Program-made: the position numbers and the translations under genes
Shown: positions 63,619 to 64,000 of the stretch, piece by piece
Layout: the number at the start of each line of letters is the position of its first letter
Numbering within the stretch: position 1 is the stretch's first letter
Source of the DNA: Incurvaria masculella
Lineage: Eukaryota; Arthropoda; Insecta; Lepidoptera; Incurvariidae
Direction: 5' to 3'
Assembly (NCBI GenBank): GCA_946894095.1
Contig: OX335659.1
Span: 9,943,501 to 10,007,500 of the forward strand
DNA: 64,000 nt
The notes under the pieces: generated by a model
Database searches by the model: none
Told to the model about the DNA's origin: nothing
The model's input: the letters and a program-made list of their open reading frames with translations, nothing else

Positions 63619-63814
63619 GTAAATCTACAGACGTAATTTGAGATAAAGTAAGCAGGTTGTATTTTTGCATATTTCAATAGAGAAAATATGACATGATATC
63701 CGTCATCGAAGTGGGCAGTTTATGAGTAAATAATGACTAAGCCTTCACAAAGCAAGTTTGTTTGAAATTAGCCACCAAAGGCCGATAAGGTTTAATTTGG
63801 CTATCTTTTTTTTT
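63619..63814. other. Start of PEX6 intron 9
   Basis: Begins gtaaatct; the remaining exon(s) of PEX6 must lie beyond the window. Confidence 0.6.
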
Positions 63815-64000
63815 ATGCAACCTGACATGGATGGCTAAATAATACCACACGACTACCGTTATGATATTAGCCCTATACACTACATCTCCAAAGGATTTAG
63901 GTGCCATGCCTAGACCTTCCCTTTATGGGCACGGTTGAACTGGTTGGAAAACACGGACAATTTTTCATTGCCGCTTCAACCATCTTTTCATCCAATGCGA
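63815..64000 (-). repeat. tRNA-derived SINE, cut by the window edge
   Basis: Reverse orientation: gacatggatggctaaataat, ggtgccatgcctagaccttc and ggaaaacacggacaattttt, ending in the tccaatgcga of the body. Confidence 0.75.

Overview
The window is a piece of a lepidopteran (moth or butterfly) nuclear genome. Its genes are split by GT-AG introns. Its repeats are of lepidopteran type: tRNA-derived SINEs, a (CGGA)n-bearing dispersed repeat, RTE- and CR1-like LINE tails, BEL/Pao elements and TTAA-flanked MITEs. There are no bacterial features. Five multi-exon genes can be assembled from the sequence; four are complete and one runs off the right edge.

Left third (about 0.8-19.6 kb): two tandem CYP6-type cytochrome P450 genes on the + strand. 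Each has five exons with identical exon lengths (665, 206, 249, 252 and 176 nt) and encodes 515 aa. The exons are near-identical while the introns are unrelated and full of transposon debris. Both copies keep a short promoter block and a damaged duplicate of part of exon 3 just after the exon-3 donor.

20.8-33.5 kb: a three-layer nest of transposons. An old, internally deleted BEL/Pao retrotransposon (minus strand, LTRs about 450-460 bp) carries a P-superfamily DNA transposon (THAP domain, 8-bp target duplication) in one LTR. It also carries a young, almost intact BEL/Pao element (457-bp LTRs, 5-bp target duplication ATACA) near its 3' end. A degenerate telomere-like (CCTAA)n tract with inverted arms follows at about 34 kb.

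36.4-41.7 kb: isopentenyl-diphosphate delta-isomerase (five exons, 246 aa, + strand), an enzyme of the mevalonate/juvenile-hormone pathway. It has a mitochondrial-type N-terminus. Three broken copies of the start of exon 4 lie in tandem directly upstream of the real exon. 45.0-53.4 kb: a peripherin/RDS-like tetraspanin on the minus strand (six exons, 343 aa). 54.9 kb to the right edge: the peroxisomal AAA+ ATPase PEX6 (+ strand, nine exons seen, last exon(s) outside the window), head-to-head with the tetraspanin. PEX6 carries two further arrays of partial-exon copies, at its D2 Walker B exon and at its ninth exon.

The genes have no evident operon-like or pathway link beyond lipid and terpenoid metabolism (P450, IDI) and peroxisomes (PEX6). 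The most unusual feature is structural. Four exons in three gene families have been partly duplicated in tandem across a splice site, leaving arrays of decayed half-exons in introns. All exon boundaries below come from splice-site and reading-frame consistency read by eye; none was checked against transcripts or databases.
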